Shown one piece after another: positions 27,730 through 37,022 of a DNA stretch of 64,000 bases; position 1 is the stretch's first letter; each line of letters starts with the position of its first letter. The position numbers were made by a program, and so were the translations under genes. Source of the DNA: Streptomyces sp. NBC_00285 (GTDB lineage Bacteria > Actinomycetota > Actinomycetes > Streptomycetales > Streptomycetaceae); the NCBI RefSeq assembly GCF_036174265.1, contig NZ_CP108055.1, positions 8,866,001 through 8,930,000 of the forward strand. Reading direction: 5' to 3'. The notes beneath the pieces are model-generated. The model had not been told where the DNA came from. It did no database searches and saw only the letters and a list, made by a program, of their open reading frames with translations.

Positions 27730-27794
27730 GGTCCGATTCTGCACGCGCACGCTTCGAAATGCCCGATATGCACCTCTCGCCTACCGTGGCTCGC

Positions 27795-28820
27795 ATGGGT
27801 GACGCGGTGGAACTGGAGGCGGGCGGCCGGACCGTACGGCTGTCCAGCCCGGACAAGGTCTTCTTCCCGGAGCGCGGCTTCACCAAGCTGGACCTCGCCC
27901 GCTACTACCAGGCCGTCGCCCCCGGCATCCTGCGCGCCCTGCGCGAGCGCCCCACCACCCTGGAGCGCTACCCGGACGGCGTGACCGGCGAGAACTTCTT
28001 CCAGAAGCGGGCGCCCAAGAACATGCCCGACTGGATCCCGACCGCCCACATCACCTTCCCCAGCGGCCGCAGCGCCGACGAGATGTGCCCCACCGAGGAG
28101 GCCGCCGTTCTGTGGGCCGCCCAGTACGGCACCCTCACCTTCCACCCCTGGCCGGTCCGCCGCGACGACGTCGACCGCCCCGACGAACTCCGCATCGACC
28201 TCGACCCGCAACCCGGCACGGACTACGACGACGCCGTGCGCGCGGCCTTCGAACTCCGGGACGTGCTCCACGAGTTCGGCGGCCTGCGCGGCTGGCCCAA
28301 GACCTCCGGCGGACGCGGACTGCACGTCTTCGTCCCCATCGAACCGCGCTGGACCTTCACCCAGGTGCGACGGGCCGCGATCGCGGTCGGGCGCGAGATG
28401 GAACGCCGGATGCCGGACCAGGTGACCATCAAGTGGTGGAAGGAGGAACGGGGCGAGCGCATCTTCGTCGACTACAACCAGACGGCCCGAGACCGCACCA
28501 TCGCCTCCGCCTACTCGGTACGGCCCCGCCCGCACGCCCCGGTCTCCGCACCCCTGCGCTGGGAGGAGGTCGGCGAGGCGCACCCGCAGGACTTCGACAT
28601 CGCGACCATGCCCGCGCGCTTCGCCGAACTCGGCGACGTGCACGCGGACATGGACGATCACGCGTTCTCGCTGGACGCCCTGCTGGAGCTGGCCCGCCGT
28701 GACGAGCACGACAACGGGCTCGGTGATCTGCCGTACCCGCCCGAGTATCCGAAGATGCCGGGAGAACCCAAGCGGGTACAGCCGAGCCGGGCCAAGAAGC
28801 CCGGTTCTACAGCTCCTTGA
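27795..28820 (+). CDS. LigD-type NHEJ polymerase/primase (PolDom)
   Basis: Stand-alone archaeo-eukaryotic-primase-like polymerase domain, 341 residues from ATG 27795 (353 if ATG 27759 is used). The metal-binding Asp pair is in RIDLDPQ, the nucleotide-binding region in TSGGRGLHVFVPI and the third acidic residue in IFVDYNQ, with the usual order for LigD polymerase domains. It fills gaps and adds nucleotides at broken ends before sealing by the divergent ligase. Its last 14 nt overlap the convergent gene. Confidence 0.9.
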   Translation: MGDAVELEAGGRTVRLSSPDKVFFPERGFTKLDLARYYQAVAPGILRALRERPTTLERYPDGVTGENFFQKRAPKNMPDWIPTAHITFPSGRSADEMCPTEEAAVLWAAQYGTLTFHPWPVRRDDVDRPDELRIDLDPQPGTDYDDAVRAAFELRDVLHEFGGLRGWPKTSGGRGLHVFVPIEPRWTFTQVRRAAIAVGREMERRMPDQVTIKWWKEERGERIFVDYNQTARDRTIASAYSVRPRPHAPVSAPLRWEEVGEAHPQDFDIATMPARFAELGDVHADMDDHAFSLDALLELARRDEHDNGLGDLPYPPEYPKMPGEPKRVQPSRAKKPGSTAP

Positions 28821-31008
28821 TCCTGACGTCCCGGTACGAGACGACATCGGTCGTGCTGTGCACCTGGAGCCCGACGTAGCCGGAGGCGAACCGCCGTCCG
28901 TCCGTGCCCGGGTCGTCCGAGCGGGCCGGATAGAAGTCCTGACCGCCGATGTTGTCGAACTCGTTGATCAGCACGCCGCCCCGATAGACCGAGTAGTGCT
29001 GGTCGACCACGCGGATCTCGTAGTCGTTCCACGTGCCCTTCTGGGTGACGCCCGCGCCGGCGAGCCCCACCCGGTCGAAGCCGTAGACCGAACCGGTCTT
29101 GTACATGTCGCCGTCGGGCCGGTCGAAGACCTGCACCTCGTGGCCGTACTTGATGGCGGCCCACTCCGGCCGCGGCTCCTCCGGGTGGTCGTGGACCCAC
29201 GGGAACCGCACGAACACACCGGAGTTGGCGTTCCCGGTGCCCGGGGCGTCGTCCCGCCACTGGAGCTTGAGCGAGAAGTCGCCGTACGTGCGCTCCGGGA
29301 ACCAGAGCATGCCGAGGCCGTCCTTCGTGGTGCCGGACGTGATGGACCCGTCGCCGTTCGGCGCGAACGAACCACCTCCCACCTGCTGCCACTTGGCGAA
29401 GGAAGCGGCGCTGCCGTCGAGGATCGTGCGGTAGCCCTCGGTCTGTCCCGGCCTGCCGATCCCGGACTCACGGGCCGCCGCGTCGATCGCGTCGTACTCG
29501 CGCTCGTCGACGACCCCCTCCCTGAAGAGCCTGTCCAGGACGGTCTTCACATGCTTGAGGAACAGGGCTTGGGACGTCCACTGCTTCTCGTCCTCGATCA
29601 ACTCGTTGATACGGCACCGGCTGTTGGTGATCCGGTTCGGTACCCCTGAGTCGATCGTGCCGACGATCACCGTCAACCGCTCGTCCAGTTCGGAGCAGTT
29701 GGGCGCCGGGACCTGACTGGAGACGACGGTGAAGGTCACCGTGCGCGCGGCCGAGGTGTTGCCCGCCTTGTCGGTCGCACGGTATGCGAGGGTGTGCGTG
29801 CCCGCCCGGTCGACGACCACCGCGGCGGAGTACGCCAGATAGGGTCCGGCGTCGATCGAGTACTCGACGCCCGCGACCCCCGAACCGCCCTCGTCGGCGG
29901 CGCTCACAGTCACCCTGGCGTTGCCCACGTACGCCCCGTCGGAGTTCCGGGTGCCGTCCACGGTCACCCCGGTCACCGGCGGGGTGGTGTCCTCGGGTGC
30001 GGCCGTGACGACCGTGAACCGGACGCTCTTCTCGGCGGCCGCGTTGCCCGCCTTGTCGGTCGCCCGGTAGCGCACGGTGTGCGTACCGACCTGATGCACC
30101 ATCACGGGCATGGCGTACGGCTGCCAACTCCCGTCGTTCACGGCGTACTCGATGGTGTTGACCCCGGATCCCGTGTCGGACGCCGACACGGTCACCGTCG
30201 CCATGTCGATGTACGTGCCGTCGGGGTTCTGCTCGCCGCTCACCGCCGCCGAGGTGTCCGGCGGGGCGGTGTCGTCGGAGGGCCGGGCGACGACCGTGAA
30301 GTCGGCGCTCTTCTCCGCGGAGACGTTGCCCGCCTTGTCGACGGCCCGGTAACGGACCCTGTGGTCGCCGACCTGGTCGACGACGACCGGGGCGGTGTAC
30401 GGCTGCCAGGCGCCCGTGTCCCCGATCGCGTACTCGATCCGGTCGACGCCGGAGCCGCCGGCCTCGTCGGTCGCCGTGACCGCCACGCTCGCCGAACCGA
30501 CGTACTGGCCCTGTGCGTTCTGCGTACCGGTCACCCGGGCCGCCGCCGATGGCGCGGTGGTGTCCGCGCCGCTGCCCTCGGTCACGACGAGGATGCCCTG
30601 CATCTGGCCGTGGCCGGGGATCGTGCAGTGGTAGAAGTAGCGGCCCGGGGTGAGCGTGACCTCGGCGGTGTGACGGCCACCCATGTCGTCGTTCGGGTTG
30701 GCGAGGATGTTGAGTTCGACGTCGTCGTTGAACTCGGGGTCGCTGGTCACGAAGGTCAACGTGTGCGGCATGCCGGTGGTGTTGCCGGTGACCGCGCTGT
30801 TCTCGAAGGCGATCGTGGCCGTGCCCGCCACGGCCGTCGTGGGCGCCGACGTGTACTTGGTGATGTCGTCGCCGGCGGTCCAGGTGAGGACCTGTCCGGC
30901 CGCGGCCCTGGCGGGCTGTGCGCTGCTGGGCACGCTCTGCAGCCCGAGCATCATCAGTGCGGCGGCCAGCAGTGCTGTCCAGACTCTTCGTCGCCGTGTC
31001 ACCTTCAC
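28807..31008 (-). CDS. Secreted cupredoxin/Ig-like repeat/DUF1080 fusion
   Basis: 733-residue exported protein. A Sec-type signal (RRRRVWTALLAAALMMLG, ending near ARAAA) is followed by a plastocyanin-like domain (about 35-145) with type-1 copper ligands His in MPHTLTF and Cys, His and Met in YHCTIPGHGQM. Three related repeats of about 90 residues follow (about 150-435; each has YRAxDKAGN). A linker leads to a C-terminal DUF1080 domain (about 545-733), a fold linked to 3-keto-disaccharide hydrolysis. GTG 31008 overlaps the upstream stop; GTG 31002 has better ribosome-site spacing. It is coupled to the sugar dehydrogenase gene, suggesting sugar oxidation with copper-mediated electron transfer. 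Confidence 0.85.
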   Translation of the reverse strand: MKVTRRRRVWTALLAAALMMLGLQSVPSSAQPARAAAGQVLTWTAGDDITKYTSAPTTAVAGTATIAFENSAVTGNTTGMPHTLTFVTSDPEFNDDVELNILANPNDDMGGRHTAEVTLTPGRYFYHCTIPGHGQMQGILVVTEGSGADTTAPSAAARVTGTQNAQGQYVGSASVAVTATDEAGGSGVDRIEYAIGDTGAWQPYTAPVVVDQVGDHRVRYRAVDKAGNVSAEKSADFTVVARPSDDTAPPDTSAAVSGEQNPDGTYIDMATVTVSASDTGSGVNTIEYAVNDGSWQPYAMPVMVHQVGTHTVRYRATDKAGNAAAEKSVRFTVVTAAPEDTTPPVTGVTVDGTRNSDGAYVGNARVTVSAADEGGSGVAGVEYSIDAGPYLAYSAAVVVDRAGTHTLAYRATDKAGNTSAARTVTFTVVSSQVPAPNCSELDERLTVIVGTIDSGVPNRITNSRCRINELIEDEKQWTSQALFLKHVKTVLDRLFREGVVDEREYDAIDAAARESGIGRPGQTEGYRTILDGSAASFAKWQQVGGGSFAPNGDGSITSGTTKDGLGMLWFPERTYGDFSLKLQWRDDAPGTGNANSGVFVRFPWVHDHPEEPRPEWAAIKYGHEVQVFDRPDGDMYKTGSVYGFDRVGLAGAGVTQKGTWNDYEIRVVDQHYSVYRGGVLINEFDNIGGQDFYPARSDDPGTDGRRFASGYVGLQVHSTTDVVSYRDVRIKEL

Positions 31009-33500
31009 CACCCCCTCGCCAGGTCGCCGGCGGCCGGTGTGGGCCCGCCGCCCGTGTAAGTGATCCGCCACAGCGCCGACTTGGCGTCGGAGGTGAAGAA
31101 GCCGCGCCCGTAGTCGAGGACGTACAGCGCGCCGTCCGGACCGAACTTCCAGTCCATGAGGTTCTTGATGCCGTCGTTGCCGATCGGCACGATCTTCTTC
31201 AACGACTCGCTGTGCACGGGCAGTCCGCCGTCACCGTGCGTCCTCGGGTCGGTGATCACCGCGTTGCGCGGCTGGTCGGCGTCGTAGAAGTCACCGACGA
31301 ACCACTTGCCGTCCCAGTAGGCGGGCCACTTGACGGTGCTGGTGGCCGGGGCGGTGTCGTAGCGGTAGACGGGCCCGTTCATCGCGGCCTGCCCGCCGCC
31401 CTTGAGCCAGGGCAGCAGATACGTGGCCTCCTCCTGCTTGTAGGACGGGATGCCGTTCGCGTCCCGCGGGTAGTCCGGGGCGCCGCCCTGCGGCGAGTAC
31501 CAGATGTTGTTGCCGGTGACCGGCGGCAGGTTGACCAGGCCGTCGTTGTTGGGCGACTCGTTCTTCGGGTGGTCACAGTCGTACCAGCCGAGCGGCTGGT
31601 CGGGGTTCGGCAGATTGCGGTCGCGGTAGGGCTGCTTGTTGCCCATGCAGTACGGCCAGCCCCGGTTGCTCGCCTTGGTGATGACGGCGAACGTGTCGTA
31701 CTTGGCCGGGCCCCAGGTCGTCGAGGGCGCGCTCGCGTCCGGACCGACCCAGCCGGCGTAGAGGGTGTCGGTCTTCTTGTCGACGAAGATACGGGCCGGG
31801 TTCCTGACCCCCATCACATAGATCTCGCCGCGCGTCTTGCCGCCGCCCTCGCCGGTCTCCCGGCCGGTGAAGAGGTTCCCCTCGGGGAGCGTGTACGTCC
31901 CGTCGGCCTCCGGATGGACGCGCAGGATCTTCCCGTTGAGGTTGTTGGTGTTGCCTGCGGTGCGGCGCGCGTCCGCGAAGGAGACGCCCTTGAAGGTGGG
32001 CTGCGGGTTGTTGCCGGAGTAACCGCCACTGAAACCACTGGAGTTGTTGTCCCCGGTCGCGATATACAGGTTGCCCTTCGAGTCCCAGGACATCCCGCCG
32101 CCCGAGTGGCAGCAACTGTGCACCTGGACCGGCCACTTGAGCAGCACCTTCTCGCTGCTCAGATCCAGTTTGTTCGTCGCGAGGTCGAGGGTGAAGCGGG
32201 ACACCCGTCGCTCGGCCATCCGTGTGTCGCGGTTGAGCTGCGCGTGCGGGGTGTAGTGCAGATACACCCAGCCGTTCTGCTCGAAGCGGGGATCGAGCTC
32301 GATCCCGAGCAGCCCCTCCTCGACCTTGACCAGCTCGTCGCCGCCGCCCTTGTTGCCGAAGACGGTCAACTCGCCCGCCAGGGTGACCTTCTTGGTCGCG
32401 GGGTCGTAGACGTGGATCTGCCCCTTGCCCTTGCCGACGTCCGGGTTGTTCCAGTCGGTGACGACCGGCTGGGAGGAGTCGGCGCCGCCGCGGCCGATGT
32501 AGAGCACCCGCCCGTCCGGTGCGGTGACCAGGCCGTGCGGCTCTCCGATCTGGTCGTTCTGCCCTGCCTGGTTGGGCCGGGTGAGGCGTTCCGCCTTGTA
32601 GTTGCCGTTGATCGTCGCCTTGCAGTCGGCCTGCACGAGCCGTGAGGTCCACAGCAGCGCACCACGCAGATGGGTCCGGAAGTCGGTCTCGTCGTACGAC
32701 GACACCGTGCCGCCCATGCCGGTGTAGAAGGACCGGCCGCCGTCGTAGTCACGGCACCAACTCACCGGGTGATCCCAGCCGTTGGCGCTCGCCCCCGGCC
32801 GGTAGGTCGACTCGCGCACCCTGGCGACGGTGTGCACGTCCCCGGACGGGTTCTTCGTCCAGTTGAACCACTGGTCGGGACGCTTCCACTGCACCGGCAG
32901 ATCCCTCGTCGCCGGATGCTGCCGGTCGCCCACCTCAACGGTGGCTCGCTGGACGGCCGTTGGGCTGGTGGCGGCAGGGCGGGCGCCGACGAGGCCCGTG
33001 AACCAGTCGGAGTACGGCTCGGCGCGGGCCGCGTCATGGATGCCGACGAAGCCGCCGCCCGCCTCCATGTAGGCCTCCAGACCGGCCTCCTGGCCGGGGT
33101 CGAGGACATCGCCGCCGCCGGTCAGGAAGACGATCGCGTTGTAACCGCCCAGCGCCTCCTCGTCGGTGAAGACCCGGGCGTCGTCGGTGGCCTCGGTCGC
33201 GAACCGCTGGTTCGCCGGACCGGACAGCCCGATCCTCTCGATGGCGGCGATCCCGGCGTTGACGACCGGCGACTCGTCGCCGTCCGCCGCCGAGCCGTAG
33301 AACACCAGCACCCGTACATCGGCGCCGCCCGGTGGCGACTTGACGGACATCGTTGTCGGTGACGGTTCCGGCGCGGGCAGTGCTCCCGCGGCCGGTCCGG
33401 ACATCAGCCCGGCGGCGAGGACCCCGGCGGTCACCGTGGCCACCCAGACCCGTCTTCTCGTCGTTCCTCCGCTTCTAGCGCTCAACCCTCGTAAGTGCAT
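31005..33500 (-). CDS. Secreted ThuA-domain/PQQ-type sugar dehydrogenase fusion
   Basis: 831 residues. The N-terminal export signal has a basic TTRRRVW region and hydrophobic core, with cleavage near AAGALPA. Residues about 70-295 form a ThuA-like (trehalose-utilisation, class-I glutamine-amidotransferase-like) domain (FLTGGGDVLDPGQ; GGGFVGIHDA). Residues about 310-820 form a glucose/sorbosone dehydrogenase-type beta-propeller, which in relatives uses PQQ (PHGLVTAPDGRVLYIGRGG; LGIELDPRF; SCCHSGGGM). ATG 33500 follows gaggaggt. It should oxidise sugars outside the cell and precedes, with GTGA overlap, the cupredoxin-DUF1080 gene that could accept its electrons. Confidence 0.88.
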   Translation of the reverse strand: MHLRGLSARSGGTTRRRVWVATVTAGVLAAGLMSGPAAGALPAPEPSPTTMSVKSPPGGADVRVLVFYGSAADGDESPVVNAGIAAIERIGLSGPANQRFATEATDDARVFTDEEALGGYNAIVFLTGGGDVLDPGQEAGLEAYMEAGGGFVGIHDAARAEPYSDWFTGLVGARPAATSPTAVQRATVEVGDRQHPATRDLPVQWKRPDQWFNWTKNPSGDVHTVARVRESTYRPGASANGWDHPVSWCRDYDGGRSFYTGMGGTVSSYDETDFRTHLRGALLWTSRLVQADCKATINGNYKAERLTRPNQAGQNDQIGEPHGLVTAPDGRVLYIGRGGADSSQPVVTDWNNPDVGKGKGQIHVYDPATKKVTLAGELTVFGNKGGGDELVKVEEGLLGIELDPRFEQNGWVYLHYTPHAQLNRDTRMAERRVSRFTLDLATNKLDLSSEKVLLKWPVQVHSCCHSGGGMSWDSKGNLYIATGDNNSSGFSGGYSGNNPQPTFKGVSFADARRTAGNTNNLNGKILRVHPEADGTYTLPEGNLFTGRETGEGGGKTRGEIYVMGVRNPARIFVDKKTDTLYAGWVGPDASAPSTTWGPAKYDTFAVITKASNRGWPYCMGNKQPYRDRNLPNPDQPLGWYDCDHPKNESPNNDGLVNLPPVTGNNIWYSPQGGAPDYPRDANGIPSYKQEEATYLLPWLKGGGQAAMNGPVYRYDTAPATSTVKWPAYWDGKWFVGDFYDADQPRNAVITDPRTHGDGGLPVHSESLKKIVPIGNDGIKNLMDWKFGPDGALYVLDYGRGFFTSDAKSALWRITYTGGGPTPAAGDLARGW

Positions 33501-33689
33501 GGGCACCTCCTCGGTCACAGCAACAGCGCCATGGAAGCTAGACGCCTTTGCGTCTCTCGCCAATACCTATGACCGGGATCGCACGAACTTTGTCCTGAGT
33601 GTGGATAAACCCTTTCAGGGCCGGTACCGTCTCACAGGTTCATCACAGGTGCGTCTCCGCACATCCCGTATCAGGATGGGGAGTTCTGT

Positions 33690-34667
33690 ATGGCCGCAGT
33701 GGACAGACGTGGGTTCAACCGACGGGTACTGCTGGGCGGCGCGGCCGTCGCGACATCGTTGTCCATGGCGCCGGAGGCCAGGAGCGACACCCGTCCGGCG
33801 CAGGCCGCTCCGGGCGGCGAGGTCAGACACATCAAGCTGTACGCCGAGAAGCTCGCCGACGGGCAGATGGGCTACGGCTTCGAGAAGGGCAGGGCGACGA
33901 TCCCCGGTCCGCTCATCGAGCTCAACGAGGGCGACACCCTGCACATCGAGTTCGAGAACACGACGGACGTCAGGGCGAGCCTGCACGTCCACGGCCTGGA
34001 CTACGAAGTCTCCAGCGACGGCACGAAGTTGAACAAGAGCGACGTGGAGCCGGGCGGCACCCGTACCTACACCTGGCGTACCCATGTGCCGGGCCGCCGG
34101 AGCGACGGCACCTGGCGGGCGGGCAGCGCGGGCTACTGGCACTACCACGACCACGTGGTCGGCACGGAGCACGGCACCGGCGGCATCCGCAAGGGCCTCT
34201 ACGGCCCGGTGATCGTCCGCCGCAAGGGCGACGTCCTCCCGGACGCGACCCACACGATCGTCTTCAACGACATGCTCATCAACAACAAGCCGGCGCACTC
34301 GGGGCCCGACTTCGAGGCCACGGTGGGTGATCGCGTCGAATTCGTGATGATCACGCACGGCGAGTACTACCACACCTTCCACATGCACGGTCACCGCTGG
34401 GCGGACAACCGTACGGGCATGCTCACCGGTCCCGACGACCCGAGCCAGGTCATCGACAACAAGATCGTGGGCCCGGCGGACTCCTTCGGCTTCCAGGTGA
34501 TCGCGGGGGAGGGGGTCGGGGCGGGCGCGTGGATGTACCACTGCCATGTGCAGAGCCACTCCGACATGGGGATGGTGGGACTGTTCCTGGTGAAGAAGAC
34601 GGACGGGACGATTCCCGACTACGAGCCGCACGAGCACGGAAGCACATCGGCCGGGCACGAGCACTGA
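33690..34667 (+). CDS. Two-domain small laccase (SLAC type), Tat-secreted
   Basis: 325-residue two-domain multicopper oxidase, the size of S. coelicolor SLAC (SCO6712). A twin-arginine signal ([13 protein letters not shown]) precedes two cupredoxin domains. Copper motifs are [24 protein letters not shown] and [13 protein letters not shown]. Such enzymes work as homotrimers that oxidise phenols or other donors and reduce oxygen to water. ATG 33690 follows gggga. It is divergent from the secreted sugar dehydrogenase/cupredoxin operon, so it may draw electrons from it; this is inference. Confidence 0.95.
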   Translation: MAAVDRRGFNRRVLLGGAAVATSLSMAPEARSDTRPAQAAPGGEVRHIKLYAEKLADGQMGYGFEKGRATIPGPLIELNEGDTLHIEFENTTDVRASLHVHGLDYEVSSDGTKLNKSDVEPGGTRTYTWRTHVPGRRSDGTWRAGSAGYWHYHDHVVGTEHGTGGIRKGLYGPVIVRRKGDVLPDATHTIVFNDMLINNKPAHSGPDFEATVGDRVEFVMITHGEYYHTFHMHGHRWADNRTGMLTGPDDPSQVIDNKIVGPADSFGFQVIAGEGVGAGAWMYHCHVQSHSDMGMVGLFLVKKTDGTIPDYEPHEHGSTSAGHEH

Positions 34668-34693
34668 CGCACCGGCTGACGGATCATTGGGCG

Positions 34694-35617
34694 GTGACTC
34701 TTCTCCTCACGCGCGGTGATCTGGAAAAACTGCTGGAGCCGGAGGCCTGTGTCGACGTTCTGCGGGACGGCTTCCGGGACGCGGAGACGGTGCCGATCGC
34801 GGGGCAACGGGTGCGCACGGACCTCCCGTTCCCCGGTACGGCAACCGCCCTGATCCCGGGCCTGCTGCCCGGCGTCCCGGCCTACACGGTCAAGGTGAAC
34901 GCCAAGTTCCCCGGTGCCCGGCCCGCCCTGCGCGGGGTCATCTGCCTGCACAGCGGGGCCGACGGCGAACTCCTCGCGCTGCTGGACTCGGCGACGGTCA
35001 CGGCGTGGCGGACGGGACTGGCGGCGGCGCTGGGCACCCATCTGCTCGCGGGTGCGGGCGAGGTCGTCGGCGTGATCGGGGCGGGCGCGCAGGCCGAGTT
35101 GATGGTGCGAGGGCTGGCGTCGCTGCGGCCCCGCGGTGCCCTGGTCGTCCACGACACGTCGGCCGACCGCGCCGCGGAGTTCGCCGCACGGCACGGCGGG
35201 ACCGTGCTGGCCTCCGCGCCGGAGGTCGCCGCCGTCGCCGACCTCGTCCTGTCGGCGACCTGGTCGAGGGAGCCGTTGCTGCACCTGGCGGACACCAGGC
35301 AGGGGCAGCACTTCACGAGCCTAGGGGTGGACGAACCGGGCAAGGCGGAACTCGCGGCTGATCTGCTGGAGGCGGCCCTGGTCGTGGTCGACGACCGCTC
35401 GCTCGCCCTGAGCATGGGCGCGCCGGCGGCCGGGGGAACTGTCGGCGCGACCCTGGGCGAGGTGGTCCGGGGTGAGCACCCCGGGCGGACGGGAGCGGAG
35501 GACCGTACCGTCTACGCCCCCGTCGGTCTGCCCTGGCAGGACCTCGCGCTCGCCTGGACGGCGTACGGGCTTGCCGAGCGGGAGGGGATCGGGCGGCGGG
35601 TGGATCTGCTGGCCTGA
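34694..35617 (+). CDS. Ornithine cyclodeaminase/mu-crystallin family protein
   Basis: 307 residues with the NAD(P)-binding fold of the family (VVGVIGAGAQAELMVRGL, residues about 120-140) and substrate-side residues YTVKVNAKFPG and DSATVTAWRTGLAAALGTHLLA. The family includes ornithine cyclodeaminase, alanine dehydrogenase and ketimine reductases, so the substrate is open. GTG 34694 is chosen by alignment with the expected N terminus; the ribosome site is weak. It starts 26 nt after the laccase and may be cotranscribed. Confidence 0.88.
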   Translation: MTLLLTRGDLEKLLEPEACVDVLRDGFRDAETVPIAGQRVRTDLPFPGTATALIPGLLPGVPAYTVKVNAKFPGARPALRGVICLHSGADGELLALLDSATVTAWRTGLAAALGTHLLAGAGEVVGVIGAGAQAELMVRGLASLRPRGALVVHDTSADRAAEFAARHGGTVLASAPEVAAVADLVLSATWSREPLLHLADTRQGQHFTSLGVDEPGKAELAADLLEAALVVVDDRSLALSMGAPAAGGTVGATLGEVVRGEHPGRTGAEDRTVYAPVGLPWQDLALAWTAYGLAEREGIGRRVDLLA

Positions 35618-35978
35618 GCCTGGGCGGGGCAGGCCCGGCCGGCTCGACGGGGCGTCGCCGTGGACCCTCCCGTCGGAGCGGCGCACCCGCGATGCCGAGG
35701 CCGTCTCGGTCGGGAAGGGCCGCGGCGCACCGCCCGAGGACATCGAAGAGCCGACGTGCTGCTCGCCTGCCCGCCTGCACATCTGCCCGAGCCCTGCCTG
35801 CCCGCGTGTGCGTCAGTCCGCGACCGCGGAACCCCCGCCCGCCAGGGGCTCCAGGTCAGGGAGGCCCGCCCCACGCTTCTCACGCTCCGTCGCTTCCTCC
35901 GCCGACGACGAGAGCGCTCTCATCAGGCTGCGCGCCGGAGCTATCCTGATCCGCACCCCGCCGACGAGGAGCCCCGAA
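35618..35978. other. Intergenic stretch before the LacI gene
   Basis: About 360 nt. The long frame of the LacI gene runs open through it but has poor third-position bias, so I treat it as non-coding. Besides the palindrome at 35910-35921 and the gacgaggag ribosome site near 35963, I see nothing definite. Confidence 0.5.
35910..35921. promoter_or_regulatory. LacI-family operator
   Basis: Perfect 12-bp palindrome GAGAGCGCTCTC, 58 nt before the LacI-type gene. It resembles the CebR box of Streptomyces (TGGGAGCGCTCCCA), with the same AGCGCT centre. It is probably an autoregulatory operator. Confidence 0.7.
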
Positions 35979-37004
35979 GTGACCGACACAGCGCCGCGTC
36001 CCACTCTGGAGGCCGTGGCCGCACGGGCCGGGGTGTCCCGGGCCACCGTGTCCCGCGTGGTGAACGGCGGGGACGGGGTCAGGGAGCCGCTCGTCGAGCG
36101 GGTGCGCAGGGCCGTCGAGGAACTCGGATACGTCCCCAACCAGGCCGCCCGCAGTCTTGTCACCCGGCGCCACGACGCCATCGCGGTGGTCGTCGCCGAG
36201 CCGGAGACCCGGGTCTTCGCCGACCCCTTCTTCGGGCTGCAACTCCGCGGGATCAGCAAGGAGTTGACCGCCCACGACAACCAACTCGTGCTGCTGCTCA
36301 CCGAGGGCCGGGACGACCACGCCCGCGTCGGACGCTACCTCGCCGGAGGACATGTCGACGGCGCGCTCGTCTTCTCACTGCACTTCGACGACCTGCTGCC
36401 CGGCCTGATCCAACGGGCGGGTGTCCCCACGGTGTTCGGCGGGCGCCCCGGCTGGAGCGACGGGACCACGGACGTCGTGTACGTCGACAGCGACAACCGC
36501 GGCGGTGCCCGCGAGGCCGTACGCCACCTCGTCGGCCTCGGGCGCACCCGCGTCGCCCACATCACCGGCGCCCTCGACCAGACCTCCGCGGTGGACCGGC
36601 TCGACGGCTACAAGGACGTGATGGGCGACGGCGACCCGGACCTCGTCGTACAGGGCGACTTCACCCCGGCCGGCGGTGAGCGTGCGATGCGGGAACTGCT
36701 CGACCGCCGACCGGACGTGGACGCGGTGTTCGCCGCCAACGACCTCACCGCGTCCGGCGGTCTGCGTGTGCTGCGCGAGCGGGGGCGCCGGGTGCCCGAG
36801 GACGTGGCGGTGATCGGCTTCGACGACATGCTGCCGGTCGCCGAGCAGACCGATCCGCCCCTGACGACCGTCCGTCAGGACATCGAGGAGATGGGCCGGT
36901 TGATGGCCCGCCTGCTGCTGCGGGGTCTCGACCCGAGGGGCGCGGGGGCCGCACCGGCCGCGGTGGTGCTGCCGACCACGCTGGTGCGGCGCGCCTCGGC
37001 GTGA
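35979..37004 (+). CDS. LacI-family transcriptional regulator
   Basis: 341 residues with an N-terminal LacI helix-turn-helix and hinge (TLEAVAARAGVSRATVSRVVNG, then VPNQAARSLVTRR) and a periplasmic-binding-protein-like effector domain (FAANDLTASGGLRVLRERG; VIGFDDMLP). GTG 35979 follows gacgaggagc. The operator-like palindrome upstream has the AGCGCT core shared by CebR-type sugar regulators. No sugar transporter or glycosidase adjoins it, so its regulon is elsewhere or limited to itself. Confidence 0.92.
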   Translation: MTDTAPRPTLEAVAARAGVSRATVSRVVNGGDGVREPLVERVRRAVEELGYVPNQAARSLVTRRHDAIAVVVAEPETRVFADPFFGLQLRGISKELTAHDNQLVLLLTEGRDDHARVGRYLAGGHVDGALVFSLHFDDLLPGLIQRAGVPTVFGGRPGWSDGTTDVVYVDSDNRGGAREAVRHLVGLGRTRVAHITGALDQTSAVDRLDGYKDVMGDGDPDLVVQGDFTPAGGERAMRELLDRRPDVDAVFAANDLTASGGLRVLRERGRRVPEDVAVIGFDDMLPVAEQTDPPLTTVRQDIEEMGRLMARLLLRGLDPRGAGAAPAAVVLPTTLVRRASA

Positions 37005-37022
37005 CCCCCGCCCCCGTCCTGC

